This document shows positions 1 through 8,142 of a stretch of 64,000 nucleotides of DNA, one piece after another; within the stretch, counting starts at the first letter, position 1, and every line of letters begins with the position of its first letter. Below the pieces are notes generated by a model that saw only the letters and a program-made list of their open reading frames with translations, ran no database searches and was not told the DNA's origin. This stretch comes from Aquimarina latercula DSM 2041. GTDB taxonomy: Bacteria > Bacteroidota > Bacteroidia > Flavobacteriales > Flavobacteriaceae. Location: contig NZ_KE387185.1 of the NCBI RefSeq assembly GCF_000430645.1, forward strand, positions 186,001-250,000, given 5' to 3'. The translations under genes and the position numbers were made by a program.

Positions 1-143
1 TAGGCAATAAAACTGCCTCCCATCATCATTAAAATAAAATATACCGCCCAAAATCCCATGAAGATTTTCATCCAAACTCCCGAAGAAGCAGATGCAGATC
101 GCCAAAAAGATTTCCACTGTAAGGATATAAAATGTTTAAACAT
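1..143 (-). CDS. DUF5687 family membrane protein (N-terminal fragment, runs off window)
   Basis: An ATG at 143 opens a frame that stays open to base 1, giving about 47 residues that begin MFKHFISLQWKSFWRSAS and continue into a hydrophobic segment near residues 25-47. This opening (short hydrophobic start, LQWKSF.RSAS) is what I recall for DUF5687, a Bacteroidota multi-spanning family resembling ABC-2 permeases and often next to an ABC ATPase. The rest lies outside the window, so neither length nor partner can be checked. It follows a 131-base gap after the PadR-linked gene and may belong to the same regulated group. The family call rests on the N-terminus only. Confidence 0.6.
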   Translation of the reverse strand, partial: MFKHFISLQWKSFWRSASASSGVWMKIFMGFWAVYFILMMMGGSFIA

Positions 144-274
144 AGTTGTATTAGTTTTAAAAGAAGTAGGAAAGACTTCTTACACTATTTAGTAATCAAA
201 AAATGGATTTTGTTACAAAAACAGTGAAAGAAAAGTTAAAAAACTATGCATTTTAAGGGCAGAAGAACAGATTG

Positions 275-895
275 TTATATCAGTTGAAAGCGTTTTTTAT
301 AATAAATCACTAATGAAATCATTGTTTTTAAACTACAAACAAAAAATATGGACATAATCCCTAAATTGACAAAATAAAACAATGAAGGTTCGTCTAAATA
401 AGGAATAAAATAATAGTTAAATGAAAAAAAGATAGCTATTAGTATTCCAAAATTTCCAATAAAAGAAAACTTCTTTTTACCAAAAACTACAATAGGAATA
501 AAACCAACTAAAGCCATCAAAAACGTTGGAAAAAAAGTAATTGTAAAACCATCAATATGAAAATACTTATAGAGGCTATTGAAAATCCAAAAACACAGTA
601 CACTACCAACTATTACTTGCCAAGAATATAAGTTTCTTAGAAATTTTTTACATACACTTTTAAAAATTTTAGAGTTAAACGGTCTACTTCCTTGTTTTTC
701 TATAGAAGTTTTATTTTCTATCATATAATCCTTAAAAATATCATAGAAATCCCGATTATCTCCTTGATTCATTGAGTTTTCAATTTCTGAAGCCACGTGA
801 TCTATCATTTCAATTCGTATATCCTCATAGTGAATATCAGAATTAGATAAATACGTATCTATAAATTGTATGTCTTCAATAGTAAGTTTTTTCAT
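275..895 (-). CDS. PadR-associated four-helix membrane protein, function unknown
   Basis: This protein of 206 residues has a soluble N-terminus of about 90 residues (acidic, helical, with a MIDHVASEIE stretch). About four hydrophobic segments follow, near residues 93-112, 118-138, 146-165 and 172-198. The layout resembles the small membrane proteins encoded beside PadR regulators in Bacteroidota, comparable with the HAAS/DUF1700 arrangement in Firmicutes. The start lies one base after the padR stop, so the two are almost certainly cotranscribed. A sensing or signalling role for PadR is inferred from position. No catalytic motif is visible. Confidence 0.7.
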   Translation of the reverse strand: MKKLTIEDIQFIDTYLSNSDIHYEDIRIEMIDHVASEIENSMNQGDNRDFYDIFKDYMIENKTSIEKQGSRPFNSKIFKSVCKKFLRNLYSWQVIVGSVLCFWIFNSLYKYFHIDGFTITFFPTFLMALVGFIPIVVFGKKKFSFIGNFGILIAIFFSFNYYFIPYLDEPSLFYFVNLGIMSIFFVCSLKTMISLVIYYKKRFQLI

Positions 896-896
896 A

Positions 897-1235
897 TTAA
901 TTTATACTCCATTTTGGGTTAATAATGGTTTGCATAGTTCTTATATATTCCTCTAATTCTATTAATCGATTAGCAGTTTCCTTTGTGCCCTTTTCCGTTA
1001 GTTTGTAATATTTGCGCAGTCGATTATCTACTTTTTGCATTTCCACATCTAACAACCCTTCTGCCTCTAATTTATGTAATGCAGGATACAAGGCACCTTC
1101 AGTTATATTCAATTCCCCTTTAGTAATTTCTTTTACTTTCTGAGTAATCTCATATCCGTACATCTTCTCACTTTCTTCCAAAAGCTTTAGAATAATGGTG
1201 TTTAAACTACCTTTATATAATTTAGAATTACCCAT
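897..1235 (-). CDS. PadR family transcriptional regulator
   Basis: At 112 residues this is the usual size of the short PadR subfamily, with a winged helix and a brief C-terminal dimerisation helix. MYGYEI (residues 25-30) and EGALYPALHKLE (46-57) are classic PadR signatures covering the start of the helix-turn-helix and the recognition helix. RLRKYYKLTEKG forms the wing. PadR proteins are usually repressors that respond to phenolics, drugs or membrane stress; the ligand here is unknown. It leads an operon with the membrane gene ending at 275, and a palindrome overlaps its promoter, consistent with autoregulation. It diverges from the flavin reductase gene. Confidence 0.92.
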   Translation of the reverse strand: MGNSKLYKGSLNTIILKLLEESEKMYGYEITQKVKEITKGELNITEGALYPALHKLEAEGLLDVEMQKVDNRLRKYYKLTEKGTKETANRLIELEEYIRTMQTIINPKWSIN

Positions 1236-1254
1236 AACACTATTTATTAAGCTA

Positions 1255-1285
1255 CAAATATATACATAATTTTCTTATGCATAAG
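1255..1285 (-). promoter_or_regulatory. padR promoter with overlapping palindromic operator candidate
   Basis: On the minus strand, TATATTTG (1262-1255) matches the Bacteroidota -7 element TAnnTTTG. A perfect 12-base palindrome CTTATGCATAAG occupies 1274-1285, in the spacer and -33 zone. The transcript would start about 13 bases before the padR ATG. A palindrome covering the polymerase site is where an autorepressor would bind. The assignment is inferred; no clear -33 TTG is present. Confidence 0.45.
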
Positions 1286-1339
1286 TTTTTTAGGTATATA
1301 AATTTATCCCAAAACCCTACTGTGGTCTTTTGCATTTAG

Positions 1340-1347
1340 TATTTTTG
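1340..1347 (+). promoter_or_regulatory. Candidate -7 element for the flavin reductase gene
   Basis: TATTTTTG matches TAnnTTTG, about 92 bases before the ATG at 1439, which would give a leader of about 85 bases. I see no TTG at the ideal -33 distance, so this is a half match only. Confidence 0.4.
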
Positions 1348-1438
1348 CGAAAAATAATTCGTAAAAGATTAATTACTATTAAAGTGTAAACCGAAAACTT
1401 AATTATTAAGGCTTCAGTTTAAAGTATACCTAATTACT

Positions 1439-2494
1439 ATGTCAGATTTCCATACGCTTACTATAAAAAACATTACTAGAGAAACTCCAAAAGCTGTTTC
1501 CATAGAATTCGATATTCCTTCAGAGTTAAAAAACGATTATTCCTTTATTTCTGGTCAATATATAACTATCAAAACTCAAGTTGAAGGTAAGGAAATAAGG
1601 AGGGCGTACTCTATTTGTAGTTCTCCAAAAAGTCATTCTCTTCGTGTTGCGGTTAAAGAGATCGAAAACGGAACTTTCTCCGCAATAGCAAATAATAAAT
1701 TACAAGTCGGTGACACACTAGATGTGCACACACCAGAAGGTAATTTTACCCTAAAATCAGATCCAACTGTAACTCATAGTTATGCCGCCTTTGTTGCTGG
1801 TAGTGGAATCACTCCTGTAATGAGTATGATTAAAAGTGTTCTAGAAGAGGAACCTAATAGTAATTTTGTTTTGGTATATGGTAATCAGACTCCTACAGAA
1901 ACAATTTTTTCTAAAGAACTTCTATCACTACAGGCAAATTATCCTGATAGATTATTTATCGAATTTTTCTACAGTAGAAGTCAAGAAGAAGGTGCCCGTT
2001 TTGGAAGGATAGAAAAATCTACAATCAACTATATCACCAAGAACAAATTTAAAGACACAAACTTCCAAGCATTCTACCTGTGTGGTCCAGAAGAAATGAT
2101 CAATACAGTAACAGATGTTTTATTAGAAAACGGAATCCCTAAGTACAATATTCATTTTGAACTTTTTACCAGTAGTAGTACTTCTAACACAGAAGTTGAT
2201 GCTGTTTTAGATGGAAAAACTAGTATCTCTATATTGGTTGATGATGAAGAGTTTAGTTTTGTTATGGATCAGAAAAAAACCATTCTCGACGCCGCTTTAG
2301 AAGAAGATATTGATGCTCCTTACTCTTGTCAAGGTGGTGTTTGTAGTTCGTGTATTTGTAAAATTACTGATGGTACTGCTGTAATGGAAAAAAATAGTAT
2401 TCTTACCGATGGAGAACTTGCTGAAGGTTTGGTACTAGCTTGTCAGGCGCATCCAACCTCTTCTTCTATAAAAGTAGATTTTGATGATGTTTAG
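1439..2494 (+). CDS. Ferredoxin-type FAD/NAD(P)H oxidoreductase, PaaE-like
   Basis: Its 351 residues equal the usual length of PaaE-type reductases. An FAD-binding barrel comes first, with RAYSICSSP at 55-63. A NAD(P)-binding domain follows, with AGSGITP at 120-126 and CGPEEM from C215. A C-terminal plant-type [2Fe-2S] domain has C297, C302 and C305 with the fourth ligand at C335. Such proteins pass electrons from NAD(P)H through FAD and the iron-sulfur centre to an oxygenase or similar acceptor. No paaABCD oxygenase genes lie nearby, so phenylacetate degradation should not be assumed. It is a single-gene unit that ends one base from the convergent CPBP gene. Confidence 0.88.
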   Translation: MSDFHTLTIKNITRETPKAVSIEFDIPSELKNDYSFISGQYITIKTQVEGKEIRRAYSICSSPKSHSLRVAVKEIENGTFSAIANNKLQVGDTLDVHTPEGNFTLKSDPTVTHSYAAFVAGSGITPVMSMIKSVLEEEPNSNFVLVYGNQTPTETIFSKELLSLQANYPDRLFIEFFYSRSQEEGARFGRIEKSTINYITKNKFKDTNFQAFYLCGPEEMINTVTDVLLENGIPKYNIHFELFTSSSTSNTEVDAVLDGKTSISILVDDEEFSFVMDQKKTILDAALEEDIDAPYSCQGGVCSSCICKITDGTAVMEKNSILTDGELAEGLVLACQAHPTSSSIKVDFDDV

Positions 2495-2495
2495 G

Positions 2496-3347
2496 TTAGT
2501 TAATTGTTTTTTTTGATAATAAATAAAAAGAAATCGTACCTATTATGAGCCATAAGCCTAGTATCGAAAGGTTACCTTCAAGTTTATTTTTTCCAAAATC
2601 CATCTCAAATAACAAAATCATAAAAGAATTTATAACGCCATGTGCTAATACTGCTGGCCATACACTTTTAGAATTAATAGTTAACCATCCTATAAAATAG
2701 GAAACAAAAATAATAGTTAAAGGAAAAAATAGAAATGCTCCTAACATTGGATATTCAGGATAATTAAATCCATTAATAATAAGTGGGAAATGCCAAAAAC
2801 CCCATAGAATGCCTAAAAATGTGAGCGATTTAAATAGACTATTCTTTTCTAATAATTTCTTTTGAAGAAAACCTCTCCACCCAATTTCTTCACCTATAGT
2901 AGTAAGGCTCGTAACTAACGAAATTAAAATTCCGGTAATTAAAAAATTAAGAAGAAAGAAAGGGATGCTTTGTGGATCACTTCCAAATATAAGTGGGATT
3001 TCTATACTATGAACTTCTCCGTTGTTAATCAGAAAAACATTATTTGATCCCAATCCTGTGTGTTCAAACACTAAAATTCCTAGAAGGGTAATTAGTATTG
3101 GTAAGAATAAGCTAAGCAATATATACTTGGTCTTACCAACATGCCAATTAATATATTTAAGTCCTTGTTTAGTTTTTATTAAATAGATAATAGCAGCTAT
3201 ACCAGGAATAAACATCATAAAGCCAGTAAGAATTTGTACTAAAAAATTGCCTTCTTCAGCAATTAAAACGGCAATAATTTGAATAGTATAAGTGAATAAG
3301 AATACTAAACCAATATAATACCAAACGTTTTTTTCTAATTTTATCAT
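2496..3347 (-). CDS. CPBP family intramembrane metalloprotease
   Basis: A 283-residue polytopic membrane protein with about eight hydrophobic segments. The CPBP (Abi, type II CAAX protease-like) motifs are intact: EE at 153-154 with R158 (EEIGWR), WH at 185-186 (GFWHFPL), and H236/N240 (AHGVIN). In characterised relatives the glutamates and histidines form the intramembrane metal site. Bacterial members act in peptide modification, bacteriocin self-immunity or unknown roles. No peptide or bacteriocin precursor is visible nearby, so the substrate is unknown. It is convergent with the reductase gene and leaves almost no room for a terminator. Confidence 0.88.
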   Translation of the reverse strand: MIKLEKNVWYYIGLVFLFTYTIQIIAVLIAEEGNFLVQILTGFMMFIPGIAAIIYLIKTKQGLKYINWHVGKTKYILLSLFLPILITLLGILVFEHTGLGSNNVFLINNGEVHSIEIPLIFGSDPQSIPFFLLNFLITGILISLVTSLTTIGEEIGWRGFLQKKLLEKNSLFKSLTFLGILWGFWHFPLIINGFNYPEYPMLGAFLFFPLTIIFVSYFIGWLTINSKSVWPAVLAHGVINSFMILLFEMDFGKNKLEGNLSILGLWLIIGTISFYLLSKKTIN

Positions 3348-3507
3348 CGATAATATTTAAATAAGTTAATAGAAACAAGATTAACATTTTCAAAAAGTAT
3401 AAATCAAATTTTCACAAGAAGCCATGATTCGAAGGCTGTCCTCAAATATCATTAGAAGGGAAGAGATATTACAATTAAGTTAGTTCCAAATCGTCATTTG
3501 AAACCAT

Positions 3508-4614
3508 TTATCGCAGAGAATTCAAATATTCAGAGGGGGTCATACCGGTTTCTTTCTTAAAAACTCTGTAAAAAGAAGTTTTAGAATTAAAGCCAGCTTC
3601 TTCACTTAAACCTAAAATAGAATATTTTTCACTATCGTTGGCGATTAGTTTTTGCTTAAATGCTTCCACTCGGTAACTGTTTATAAGGTCTGTGAAATTT
3701 GTGTGAAGTGTATCATTTATAATTCTTGACAGGTTATTGGATGGCCAACCAAGATGTGTGGCTAATTTGGATATTGTGAGTTCAGAGTCCCTGTAAAGTT
3801 CATTTTTAGTTATTGCATACAATAACTCTTCTTTCTTTTCACTCAAATTATTTTCAGACAAGTGAATTCTTATGACACGATTGGAATAGTTCCTAATAAC
3901 CTTGAGGTATTTTAATAAATACAAATACCCTAAAGAATAAATGAAAAATCCTAAAATAACCCCAAGTGGTTTATAGAAATAAAAAGAATTCTCATCTACC
4001 TTTTTTATAAAAACTAATGCAATAGGAATAGCAAATAATAGAAAACCGACAAGTATACTCCAAGATATAATTAGATATCTAAGCCAGGTTCTCACTTCTT
4101 TAAACTCTATTAACAGGTTCTTGACACCAACGGATTCGCGATAAATTAAGTACGTATAGACCCCTAATTGAACTATCCCCAATAACCCCATGATAAGGGC
4201 AATTTTTTGAATTAAGATAATATTTGCGTAAGCCCAATCGAGATTTAATCTAATATATGTAAACAGCAGAATAAATAAAAGACCATCCAAAAGTAAAGAA
4301 GGTAAAAAATGAAGAAAATCTTTCCATCTAAAAAATTTTGAAGGATTTTTAATATATATGACATGGAAATACGCTAAAGGGCCATAAGCTAGGCTAAACT
4401 CCATTGGGATAGGAAATTTTGAATTGAAAGCTTGAATAGATTCCTCTAGTATTAAATGTAGAATAGAAAGTGAAAATAAAAAGACAAGTACACCAAAAAA
4501 CAGATTTGGCATACTTTTATTAAAACGAAAAACGATAACCAAAGACAATATAAACCCTTGAAAAACTGCAATTAAAAAATAAAAATTTGTTGAATCTAAA
4601 GCGGTATCAATCAT
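3508..4614 (-). CDS. AraC family regulator with N-terminal membrane domain
   Basis: Of 368 residues, the first 240 contain roughly seven hydrophobic segments and the last 100 form an AraC-type double helix-turn-helix. The first helix-turn-helix is marked by ISKLATHLGWPSNNLSRIIND, and the second by GLSEEAGFNSKTSFYRVFKKETG followed by PSEYL. This 7TM-AraC design is common in Flavobacteria and suggests direct membrane signal sensing. The gene stands alone, with 160 and 190 bases of non-coding sequence on its two sides, so its target is not obvious. An inverted repeat TTCAAT/ATTGAA (about 4642-4661) lies just before the start and could be its own operator; this is speculative. Confidence 0.88.
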   Translation of the reverse strand: MIDTALDSTNFYFLIAVFQGFILSLVIVFRFNKSMPNLFFGVLVFLFSLSILHLILEESIQAFNSKFPIPMEFSLAYGPLAYFHVIYIKNPSKFFRWKDFLHFLPSLLLDGLLFILLFTYIRLNLDWAYANIILIQKIALIMGLLGIVQLGVYTYLIYRESVGVKNLLIEFKEVRTWLRYLIISWSILVGFLLFAIPIALVFIKKVDENSFYFYKPLGVILGFFIYSLGYLYLLKYLKVIRNYSNRVIRIHLSENNLSEKKEELLYAITKNELYRDSELTISKLATHLGWPSNNLSRIINDTLHTNFTDLINSYRVEAFKQKLIANDSEKYSILGLSEEAGFNSKTSFYRVFKKETGMTPSEYLNSLR

Positions 4615-4770
4615 TGATTTTTTATGATTTTATTTTAAATAGTTCAATATAAAAAAATTGAATGTTTTGAGTATTGTTAAAGATCTACAAGCAACAACAG
4701 GAAAATACAGAAAAATGAATAACCCTTGCTCGTTAGTGGAATAATAAAAATAATAACCCTCTTCAAAAGT

Positions 4771-4795
4771 GGATTCCAGCCTATACTGGAATGAC
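4771..4795. repeat. dRS3-like 20-bp inverted repeat, copy 1
   Basis: GGATTCCAGCCTATACTGGAATGAC contains arms ATTCCAG (4773-4779) and CTGGAAT (4786-4792) with a 6-base loop. The layout matches the widespread intergenic ATTCC...GGAAT repeat resembling Neisseria dRS3. A second copy lies at 57958-57983. No T-run follows on either strand, so it is not an obvious intrinsic terminator. Confidence 0.7.
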
Positions 4796-4804
4796 AAAAA
4801 AGAG

Positions 4805-5881
4805 TTACAGTTTGTTTATAGTTTCAATCACTGTTTCTGGTTCGATAGTATGCATTACCTTCTCATATCCTTCGGGAACTTTGTTCCCATAAATTGATGT
4901 AGGGATCTGATCATACTTTGCTAAATTAGGAAGAATAGCATTTTCCATAGGTTGTCCAAAAGGCATAAATCCTGCAAATGGATGAGTAACACCCCAAAGT
5001 GTTATGGTAGGAATCCCATACATGGCCGCTAAATGTGCATTACCACTATCCATGGATAACATTACGTCTAAATTTCCAATTAGTTTTAACTCATCTTCAA
5101 AAGACAACTTACCTGCAATATTGATCACGTTTTTATATTTGCTTTCAATATTATTAAGCAAGTCAATCTCTTTTTTACCGCCACCAAAAAGGAATATTTC
5201 ATAGATATCACCTTGATCGAGTTGTTCAATTACCTCAATCATAAACTCTAAAGGATATACCTTGCTATTATATTGAGCAAAGGGAGCAATTCCTAGCCAC
5301 TTTTTAGTAGACTTCTTTGTGAACTTTAGAATTTCTGGGGTTAATGCCATTTTTTCTGGAAAAGAATGCTCTCGTAAATCAATAGGATATCCTAATTTAC
5401 CTAAAACATCTGCATACCGCTGATGCGTTGCTTTTAATTGCTTAAATTCTTTATTCTTTGATCGGGTTAACGCCTTTTTTTCTGCTCTTCCTTTATCTAC
5501 TTGTACTACTTTTATACCATGAAGAGAGAAAAAATTCTTAAGTACATTAGATCGTAGTACATTATGCATATCTGCCACAGCTGTTATTCCCAAGCCTCTT
5601 AATTCCTTTGATAGCTTTGACAATCCAAAAATACCTTTATGCTTCCCATTAACATCGGCGTGATACACTTCTAAGTTATCAATTCCGGTAAAAATTGGTT
5701 CAAAAAATTTTCTCGTTAGCACAGTTATTTTTACAGTCGGGTATATTGCTCTAAATGTTCGTAATACAGGCACAGTCATAGCCACATCACCCATTGCAGA
5801 AAGCCTAATAACCAGAACATGAGCATAAAAGCCCTCTGAAAGGGCTTTGCTTTTGTTTGATATATTTTTTACTTTATTCAA
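4805..5881 (-). CDS. Glycosyltransferase family 9 (heptosyltransferase-like)
   Basis: The 358 residues include HVLVIRLSAMGDVAM (22-36), the GT9/WaaF-type N-terminal signature for nucleotide-sugar binding. A C-terminal half with DVMLSMDSGNAHLAA and PTITLWGVTHP is also typical of GT9. It probably transfers a sugar to the lipopolysaccharide core or a related glycolipid at the inner membrane. The start is uncertain: the only in-frame candidate before the conserved block is TTG at 5881, ten bases after the DUF4254 stop. The first 20 codons contain a hairpin (5827-5848). An ATG at 5889 in another frame stops after three codons. Family members normally begin right at the HVLVIRL block. Confidence 0.88.
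   Translation of the reverse strand: MNKVKNISNKSKALSEGFYAHVLVIRLSAMGDVAMTVPVLRTFRAIYPTVKITVLTRKFFEPIFTGIDNLEVYHADVNGKHKGIFGLSKLSKELRGLGITAVADMHNVLRSNVLKNFFSLHGIKVVQVDKGRAEKKALTRSKNKEFKQLKATHQRYADVLGKLGYPIDLREHSFPEKMALTPEILKFTKKSTKKWLGIAPFAQYNSKVYPLEFMIEVIEQLDQGDIYEIFLFGGGKKEIDLLNNIESKYKNVINIAGKLSFEDELKLIGNLDVMLSMDSGNAHLAAMYGIPTITLWGVTHPFAGFMPFGQPMENAILPNLAKYDQIPTSIYGNKVPEGYEKVMHTIEPETVIETINKL
5827..5848. other. Hairpin within the 5' end of the GT9 gene
   Basis: Arms AAAGCCCT and AGGGCTTT pair over eight bases around a short loop. In the minus-strand transcript this lies between the DUF4254 stop and the conserved GT9 N-terminus. It looks like a terminator stem but has no U-tract after it, so it may tune downstream translation or be a fossil terminator. 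Confidence 0.5.
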
Positions 5882-5891
5882 AAAAACATTA

Positions 5892-6500
5892 CTATTTTTC
5901 TCCTCGTAAAACTGGATTTAACTCATCATCATTATACATTTTCATCTGTTTGTAAACCTTCATGTACTTATCACCTTTCTCAATATCCGTAAGCAAGGTA
6001 TCTATTGCTGTAGAAAGATCTACTTGCTGTTCTAGTAATACATTATACTTTTTTTGACAAGCAGCCTTATGAGTATCCGATGCACCTTCTCTAACAGTCT
6101 CTTCATGCATATGATATACTTTAAGCGCTAATATCGATAATCTATCTACTCCCCAAGCCGGACTTTCTGTATTTATCGTAGCATCTTGTTTAGGAATAAC
6201 ATCTTTATATGTCTCTAAAAAATAGCTATCGATATACTCAACCATATCTGTACGGTCCTGGTTAGATGCATCAATCTGTCTTTTTAGTTTTAAAGCTGCA
6301 ACCGGATCAATTTCTGGATCACGAATAATATCTTCATAATGCCACTGTACCGTATCGATCCAACATTTTCTATATAATAAATGTTCTATTTGTTGTGATT
6401 TACTATCATATGGATTTGAAAATTCCTGATCTACACGATCAATCACATGATACATGTCTATAACTTCTTTAAAAATTTTGTTTGCTTTATCTGTAAACAT
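5892..6500 (-). CDS. DUF4254 domain-containing protein
   Basis: This 202-residue soluble, highly helical protein opens with a TDKANKIFKEVIDMYHVID segment and contains HLLYRKCWIDTVQWHYED. These are features I recognise from DUF4254, a Bacteroidota family of unknown function. It lies ten bases before the GT9 gene, and in many Flavobacteria the two are neighbours, suggesting a shared role in envelope glycolipid synthesis. There is no signal peptide or membrane segment. No catalytic motif is recognisable, and the function remains unknown. Confidence 0.82.
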   Translation of the reverse strand: MFTDKANKIFKEVIDMYHVIDRVDQEFSNPYDSKSQQIEHLLYRKCWIDTVQWHYEDIIRDPEIDPVAALKLKRQIDASNQDRTDMVEYIDSYFLETYKDVIPKQDATINTESPAWGVDRLSILALKVYHMHEETVREGASDTHKAACQKKYNVLLEQQVDLSTAIDTLLTDIEKGDKYMKVYKQMKMYNDDELNPVLRGEK

Positions 6501-6505
6501 TATAC

Positions 6506-7501
6506 TTATTTTTCTAAGATGTGTAAATATTCTTTTGTTTCTGTGGCTTTGTGGTTTCTGTTTTCCGTTTTATCCGCTTTAAACCTCTTATATTTTGTAG
6601 TTACTAAATCGTATCTACCATAACGTTCCATAATTTGTCTTATTTCTTCTTCAGACATTAAACCTTCATTGTTATAGCTAAGAAAAATATAAGTAAACTG
6701 CGAATTCTTGATTAAATCTTCAAAAACCTTTACTACTAAACCTTTTTTACAATAATTAGATCTTTGATAAGGTCTTAAACCAGTCTTTCCAACTGGGACA
6801 AAGGTATCATATTTTGCAATAGTATTTAGTATATGATAATTGGCTCCATATTGTCTAGCATTATACGGTGGATCAAGATATAAAATGTCTCCTTCTATTT
6901 GCTTTATCAATATATTACTATCCTCATTATAAACCAGATGCTTGTTTTCTGTGAAGTCAAAATTTGCTGGAACGAGCTCTAACTTTTTCTGAGCAGTTTT
7001 TTTTAAGCCCTTTAGATATGATGCATATACAGAGGCCGTATTAGCAACTTTATCGGCTCCTTCTAAAAGTGATACTAATAAAAAATAATAGATATTTTCA
7101 TCAATTTCTTTTCTATCCTTCCATTTTTCAATTTGTATTCTTGCCGCATCAATTTTAAGTCCATTATCATCACTGAAATATTGACGTCCAGACAAACTTC
7201 CGTTACAATAATTATTGTAGACAAAACCTTTTTTTCCTTGCAAGCGGTTTAATTCTACAATGTAATCCAAAGAATTAATCTCTTCGCTATTTCCAATATA
7301 ATTCCGGTTTAGCGCATAACTATAATACTCCAGGTCATTTGCAATCACCTGTTTTACAATAGTTTTAAAACTTCTTCCAACTACACCTGTTCCTGCAAAA
7401 AGATCACAAAAAACTTTATCTTCTAAATCAGCGCCTACTGTTTCAAAAACAGAAGTTCTAATAAAATTAGAGAGTTTGTATTTTGAGCCGATATAATTCA
7501 T
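6506..7501 (-). CDS. D12-class N6-adenine DNA methyltransferase
   Basis: The 331 residues carry the alpha-class (Dam/D12) motif order. MNYIGSKYKL at the N-terminus precedes DLFAGTGVVG (33-42, SAM-binding motif I), and the catalytic DPPY lies at 210-213. The enzyme should methylate adenine N6 at a specific DNA site. The sequence is longer than Dam and resembles restriction-associated enzymes such as M.DpnII and M.FokI halves. The next upstream gene (7513-8142) is a natural restriction-enzyme candidate. Insertion between the conserved DUF6427 and DUF4254 genes suggests acquisition by transfer. The target site cannot be read from sequence. Confidence 0.88.
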   Translation of the reverse strand: MNYIGSKYKLSNFIRTSVFETVGADLEDKVFCDLFAGTGVVGRSFKTIVKQVIANDLEYYSYALNRNYIGNSEEINSLDYIVELNRLQGKKGFVYNNYCNGSLSGRQYFSDDNGLKIDAARIQIEKWKDRKEIDENIYYFLLVSLLEGADKVANTASVYASYLKGLKKTAQKKLELVPANFDFTENKHLVYNEDSNILIKQIEGDILYLDPPYNARQYGANYHILNTIAKYDTFVPVGKTGLRPYQRSNYCKKGLVVKVFEDLIKNSQFTYIFLSYNNEGLMSEEEIRQIMERYGRYDLVTTKYKRFKADKTENRNHKATETKEYLHILEK

Positions 7502-7512
7502 CGTTTATTAAG

Positions 7513-8142
7513 TCAATTTGCTTGTCCCTTAACAGCCCAAATCAAACCAATCTTACTGATTTGATAAGGTTGTAATTGTAGTCTAAATAATCTTGAATCA
7601 TCAAATGTAGCAACATATACCGAGATTATATCTCTAAGCCAAGAGATTTGTGCTTTTAATTTCCAGTGTTCATGATCATCTGCGTATAAAACTATAAAAA
7701 TGATATTTTCTGAATTCTTTTTTGGTTGTTGACTTGAACTATTAGCTAACCAGTACATTAATTCTTTAGAATTTTCTCTTGTATACTGCAACGATTTCCC
7801 AAAACCTTCAGGAAAGACAATCATTTTAAAATCAAATAATTTGTTTCCATCATTATCGGTTGAAAATATATTTCTCGAATTTGATAAAATTAGCTCTATC
7901 GCTATATCACTCCAGTAGTCATACCATCGGTTTATAGTATAATTAAAAAATTCCTCCTCTTTAACTTTATACTTAATTGCCGACTTCGAAATTTTAGAAA
8001 CTACATTTTCCCATTTTACCGTAGTATAAATAAAATTACCATAACCATCCCAAAGATGATTTTGCTTTTTATTCCATTCACAGTTAATAGATAATCTATG
8101 TTGTAATTCTGATTCTATAATATCTAGATAAGGATCTTTCAA
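7513..8142 (-). CDS. Unknown protein paired with the methyltransferase; candidate restriction endonuclease
   Basis: I do not recognise the family. The frame can be read from a TTG at 8181, but a TTG at 8142 overlaps the DUF6427 stop as TTGA and gives 209 residues, which I prefer. The protein is soluble, rich in aromatic residues and has no signal peptide. A central FDFKMIVFPEGFGKS segment has a D-x-K pattern on a predicted beta strand, reminiscent of PD-(D/E)xK nucleases, and a second hydrophobic strand (NIIFIVLYADD) follows. Its stop lies 11 bases before the methyltransferase start. Type II endonuclease is inferred from the pairing only; a methyltransferase accessory protein is the alternative. 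Confidence 0.5.
   Translation of the reverse strand: MKDPYLDIIESELQHRLSINCEWNKKQNHLWDGYGNFIYTTVKWENVVSKISKSAIKYKVKEEEFFNYTINRWYDYWSDIAIELILSNSRNIFSTDNDGNKLFDFKMIVFPEGFGKSLQYTRENSKELMYWLANSSSQQPKKNSENIIFIVLYADDHEHWKLKAQISWLRDIISVYVATFDDSRLFRLQLQPYQISKIGLIWAVKGQAN

Noticed and set aside
1439-2494. Phenylacetate degradation gene (paaE) in the strict sense
   Set aside because: No paaABCD genes nearby; only the reductase architecture is supported.
4771-4795. Intrinsic terminator after the GT9 gene
   Set aside because: The hairpin is not followed by a T-run on either strand and has a second copy elsewhere, so a dispersed repeat is the better reading.
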